DNA of 8,202 nucleotides. Source: Pseudomonadota bacterium (GTDB lineage: Bacteria > Pseudomonadota > Gammaproteobacteria > Burkholderiales > Burkholderiaceae). Each line of letters starts with the position of its first letter. The first letter of the stretch is position 1. Below, piece by piece: positions 6,515 through 8,202 of the stretch. The notes under the pieces are model-generated. The model searched no databases and was not told the origin of the DNA. It saw only the letters and a program-made list of their open reading frames with translations. The position numbers and the translations under genes are program-made. Location of the stretch: NCBI GenBank assembly GCA_029777935.1, contig JAKORH010000230.1, forward strand, positions 1 to 8,202. The letters run 5' to 3'.

Positions 6515-7351
6515 ATGAAGCGTCGTTCCTTCCTGCAACTCGTTGCCGCTGCATTCGCGGCGAGCGGCGGCGCCGTCCGTGCCGCGCCATCTGCATTTCC
6601 ACGTACGACCGCCGTGCCCGGCGGCGTCGCGCGCATCCTGCTCGGCAAGTCCGACAGCGCGCCGCGTGTGCACCTCGGCGCCGAGCGCGTGCTCGTGCTG
6701 CGCGACGGCGGCGAATGGGTCGCACTGGTGGGCATTGCGCTCACAACGCAATCCGGCGCGAAGCTCGCCGTCGAAGCGCAGCGCGCCGATGGCAGGATCG
6801 AGCACCACGAAATCGCGGTCGGGCGCAAGGCGTATGCGACTCAGCACCTGAAGGTCGCGCCGGGACAGGTGGAACTGTCGCCGGAAGACCTGGCGCGCTA
6901 CCAGCGGGAGCGTGCGCATCTGGCCGAGGTGCTCAGGACCTTCACCGACACTCCTCCGGCGACGCTCGAACTGCTTCAGCCCACGCCGGGCGTGCGTTCG
7001 AGTTCGTTCGGGCTGCGCCGCTACTTCAATGGGCAGGCGCGCAGCCCGCACTCGGGCATGGACATCGCGGCCGCGGAAGGTTCGCCGGTCATCGCCGCGG
7101 CTCCCGGGCGCGTGCTCGACATCGGCGACTATTTCTTCTCCGGGAACCAGATCGTGCTCGACCACGGCGAAGGGCTGCTGACGCTGTATGCGCACCTGAG
7201 CGGCGTCGACACACGCGCCGGCGACGACGTCGCCGCCGGCGCGCCGATCGGCAAGGTGGGCGCGACCGGCCGCGCGACCGGGCCGCACCTGCATTTCTCC
7301 GTCTATCTCAATACCGTCGCAGTCGATCCGGCGCTGTTCCTGCCGGCGTAG
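6515..7351 (+). CDS. Exported M23 (LytM-type) metallopeptidase
   Basis: The 278-residue protein is a predicted periplasmic zinc endopeptidase of the M23 family, which cuts peptide bridges in peptidoglycan. Its leader MKRRSFLQLVAAAFAASGGA then VRA contains RRSFLQ, close to the twin-arginine (Tat) consensus, so export in a folded state is possible. Residues about 30-120 form a family-associated N-terminal domain (VARILLGKSDSAPRVHLGAERVLV onward) that precedes the catalytic domain. The catalytic domain runs from about 158 to 275 with all zinc-site elements: HSGMD (H179, D183), LYAHLSG (H227) and GPHLHF (H258, H260). Hence it should be an active enzyme and not a degenerate LytM activator. The start at 6515 gives the leader intact, although the ribosome-binding site is weak. 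It converges with the DUF3365 gene, with 9 bp between the stops. Its stop codon lies in the loop of a small CGGCG-TAG-CGCCG palindrome (7344-7356). Confidence 0.92.
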   Translation: MKRRSFLQLVAAAFAASGGAVRAAPSAFPRTTAVPGGVARILLGKSDSAPRVHLGAERVLVLRDGGEWVALVGIALTTQSGAKLAVEAQRADGRIEHHEIAVGRKAYATQHLKVAPGQVELSPEDLARYQRERAHLAEVLRTFTDTPPATLELLQPTPGVRSSSFGLRRYFNGQARSPHSGMDIAAAEGSPVIAAAPGRVLDIGDYFFSGNQIVLDHGEGLLTLYAHLSGVDTRAGDDVAAGAPIGKVGATGRATGPHLHFSVYLNTVAVDPALFLPA

Positions 7352-7360
7352 CGCCGCGTT

Positions 7361-7936
7361 TCACAGCGCGCGCCTGATCGTAATCGCCCCGCGAATCTGA
7401 CCGACCGTGTAGCCGGTGCCCTGGTCGTTCGAATAGTGCTGCGCGAGCTTCTCCTTGGTCGCCAGGCCGATGTTCTCGGCGTTGCCGTGGCAGTTCAGGC
7501 ACAGCGGCTGCACCGGCAGCGCTTTCATGTAGCGGTAGACCTGGGCGCCGTTTTCGACCACGACCTCGCCCTTCTCCAGCGTCGCCGGGTTCTCGCCCGC
7601 GGCCGCGCGGCGATCGAAATCCTGCAGCACGGCCCGCTCCCACACGTCGGGGACCGCCTTCGGGTTGCGGTTCTTCAGGCTGACGCGGCGGATCTGCCAG
7701 CCGGTCTTCTCCGAAGCTTCCCTCGCCAGTTGCGGCGCCTTCTCGCGGCACACGTCGATCGCGCCTTCGGGGCCTCCCTTGGCGATCTCGTCCTGCAGCA
7801 CCGACAGCAGGCGCGGCGGAACGCTCGACGCCACGCCGCGCGCTTCTTCGAGCAGCTTGCCGTCGTCGGCGGTTGCGCTCGCCGCGACGAGCGCGAGCGC
7901 AAGTGGAACGAACCTGCATGCAATCGAGATCTTCAT
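7361..7936 (-). CDS. Periplasmic DUF3365 (Tll0287-like) haem protein
   Basis: The 191-residue protein has a signal peptide (MKISIACRFVPLALALVAAS, cleavage near ATA-DD) and one c-type haem motif CLNCH at residues 146-150. The surrounding pattern is that of the DUF3365/Tll0287-like family, haem-binding domains found alone or as sensory domains: IDVCREKAPQLARE, GWQIRRVSLKNRNPKAVPDVWE, ENGAQVYRYMKALPVQPLCLNCHG and YTVGQIRGAITI. As a stand-alone exported domain it may act as a redox or gas sensor or a small electron carrier; this is inference. I chose ATG at 7936 because AGGGG lies 8 nt upstream and the signal peptide follows; the open frame extends to 8065 through repeat sequence. Haem attachment needs the cytochrome c maturation system, not present here. 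The leader region carries the palindrome at 7972-7991. Confidence 0.9.
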   Translation of the reverse strand: MKISIACRFVPLALALVAASATADDGKLLEEARGVASSVPPRLLSVLQDEIAKGGPEGAIDVCREKAPQLAREASEKTGWQIRRVSLKNRNPKAVPDVWERAVLQDFDRRAAAGENPATLEKGEVVVENGAQVYRYMKALPVQPLCLNCHGNAENIGLATKEKLAQHYSNDQGTGYTVGQIRGAITIRRAL

Positions 7937-7971
7937 CGAGTTACCCCTGATCGTGATGGAAGGAATGCACC

Positions 7972-7991
7972 CGCGCGCAATGCTGCGCGCG
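7972..7991. repeat. Palindrome in the leader of the DUF3365 gene, near-copy of 3724-3747
   Basis: CGCGCGCA (7972-7979) pairs with TGCGCGCG (7984-7991) around loop ATGC. Apart from one base in the loop it is the same as the core of the palindrome behind the GYD gene. It lies 36 nt upstream of the haem-protein start codon. A TATAAG sequence on the minus strand (around 8006-8011) could be a -10 box, placing this hairpin inside the leader; no good -35 box is seen. Confidence 0.5.
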
Positions 7992-8039
7992 CGCCGCGGC
8001 GAAGACTTATAACCTATCCGTGAATAATTCGTGCGATGC

Positions 8040-8140
8040 GTTGTCGCCAGAAAGCCCGGCTGCAAGGCGCCCGGCGCAGGACAGTAGCCCGGCCTACGGC
8101 CAAGCCGGGCAACGCCGCAGCCGGGCTTTCTGGCGACAAC
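8040..8140. repeat. Large nested palindrome with 24-bp perfect arms
   Basis: Bases 8040-8063 and 8117-8140 are exact inverted copies (24 bp). The inner 53 bp also folds: GGCGCCCGGC (8066-8075) can pair with GCCGGG and CGCC (8104-8109 and 8113-8116) with a three-base CAA bulge, and GCCCGGC (8087-8093) is an alternative partner for 8104-8110. The motif AGCCCGG or its complement occurs repeatedly. No reading frame in it resembles a known protein. It looks like a REP/BIME-type or other mobile palindromic element, not a terminator, since no T-run flanks it. It lies about 100 bp upstream of the haem-protein start. Confidence 0.65.
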
Positions 8141-8202
8141 CCGAAGGGACGGGCCGCTTTGGCTCGCATTGCGTCGTTGCTCGTCGCTTATTTGGATTGA
8201 CC
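8141..8202. other. Repeat-like DNA at the right edge
   Basis: This 62-bp end has no supported gene. Its plus-strand reading (GRFGSHCVVARRLFGLT) resembles spurious peptides that repeated DNA gives in betaproteobacterial genomes, so it may be the continuation of the palindromic element to the left. This is recollection and inference only; the element is cut by the window edge. Confidence 0.25.

Noticed and set aside
6374..7294. Extended open frame upstream of the SnoaL-like gene to 7294
   Set aside because: It is antisense to the M23 peptidase gene, which has complete zinc motifs; ATG at 6373 has a strong ribosome-binding site and a signal peptide follows.
8040..8140. Integron attC site or intrinsic terminator
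   Set aside because: The arms are perfectly paired with no unpaired extrahelical bases typical of attC, the outer boxes are not in the attC order, and no T-run follows in either direction.

Overview
The window is GC-rich and looks like the chromosome of a betaproteobacterium, probably in or near Burkholderiales. The evidence is a Bug/TctC-type solute-binding protein, a PEP-CTERM protein, a glutaryl-CoA dehydrogenase end, and interspersed palindromes of the 'TTCCCGC-n-GCGGGAA' and 'GTCCCGGC-n-GCCGGGAC' type common in that group. This taxonomic reading is inference. Eight protein genes are supported, one of them cut by the left edge. No tRNA, rRNA, CRISPR array or transposase gene is visible.

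Layout. Positions 1-316 (+) are the C-terminal end of glutaryl-CoA dehydrogenase, followed at once by a strong hairpin and a patch of interspersed palindromes (323-507). Positions 712-2049 (-) encode an exported protein made of about 11 TPRs. Positions 2172-3182 (-) encode a secreted PEP-CTERM protein with a Rho-independent terminator behind it (2111-2144) and a near-consensus sigma-54 promoter in front of it (3233-3248). Positions 3183-3756 carry that promoter and decayed repeat sequence. Positions 3757-4047 (-) encode a small GYD-domain protein with its own sigma-70-like promoter. Positions 4181-6373 (-) form a likely operon in the order exported SnoaL/CaMKII-association-like protein, Bug/TctC periplasmic binding protein, and a signal-less ModA-like binding protein whose start overlaps the TctC stop (TGATG). 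Positions 6515-7351 (+) encode an exported M23/LytM peptidase with a twin-arginine-like leader, divergent from that operon and convergent with 7361-7936 (-), a periplasmic DUF3365-type protein with one CXXCH haem motif. Positions 8040-8202 hold a large nested palindrome and repeat-like DNA running off the right edge.

How the genes work together. Most products are exported: TPR scaffold, PEP-CTERM surface/matrix protein, SnoaL-like protein, TctC, M23 peptidase and haem protein. This is mainly a set of small envelope-related transcription units, not one pathway. The most informative link is the sigma-54 promoter on the PEP-CTERM gene, which fits the known RpoN/PrsK/PrsR control of PEP-CTERM and exopolysaccharide genes. 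No exosortase, PrsK or PrsR gene is in the window. I see no convincing entirely new system. The observations most worth following are the sigma-54 promoter, the coupled TctC / cytosolic-looking binding protein pair, and the palindromic elements.
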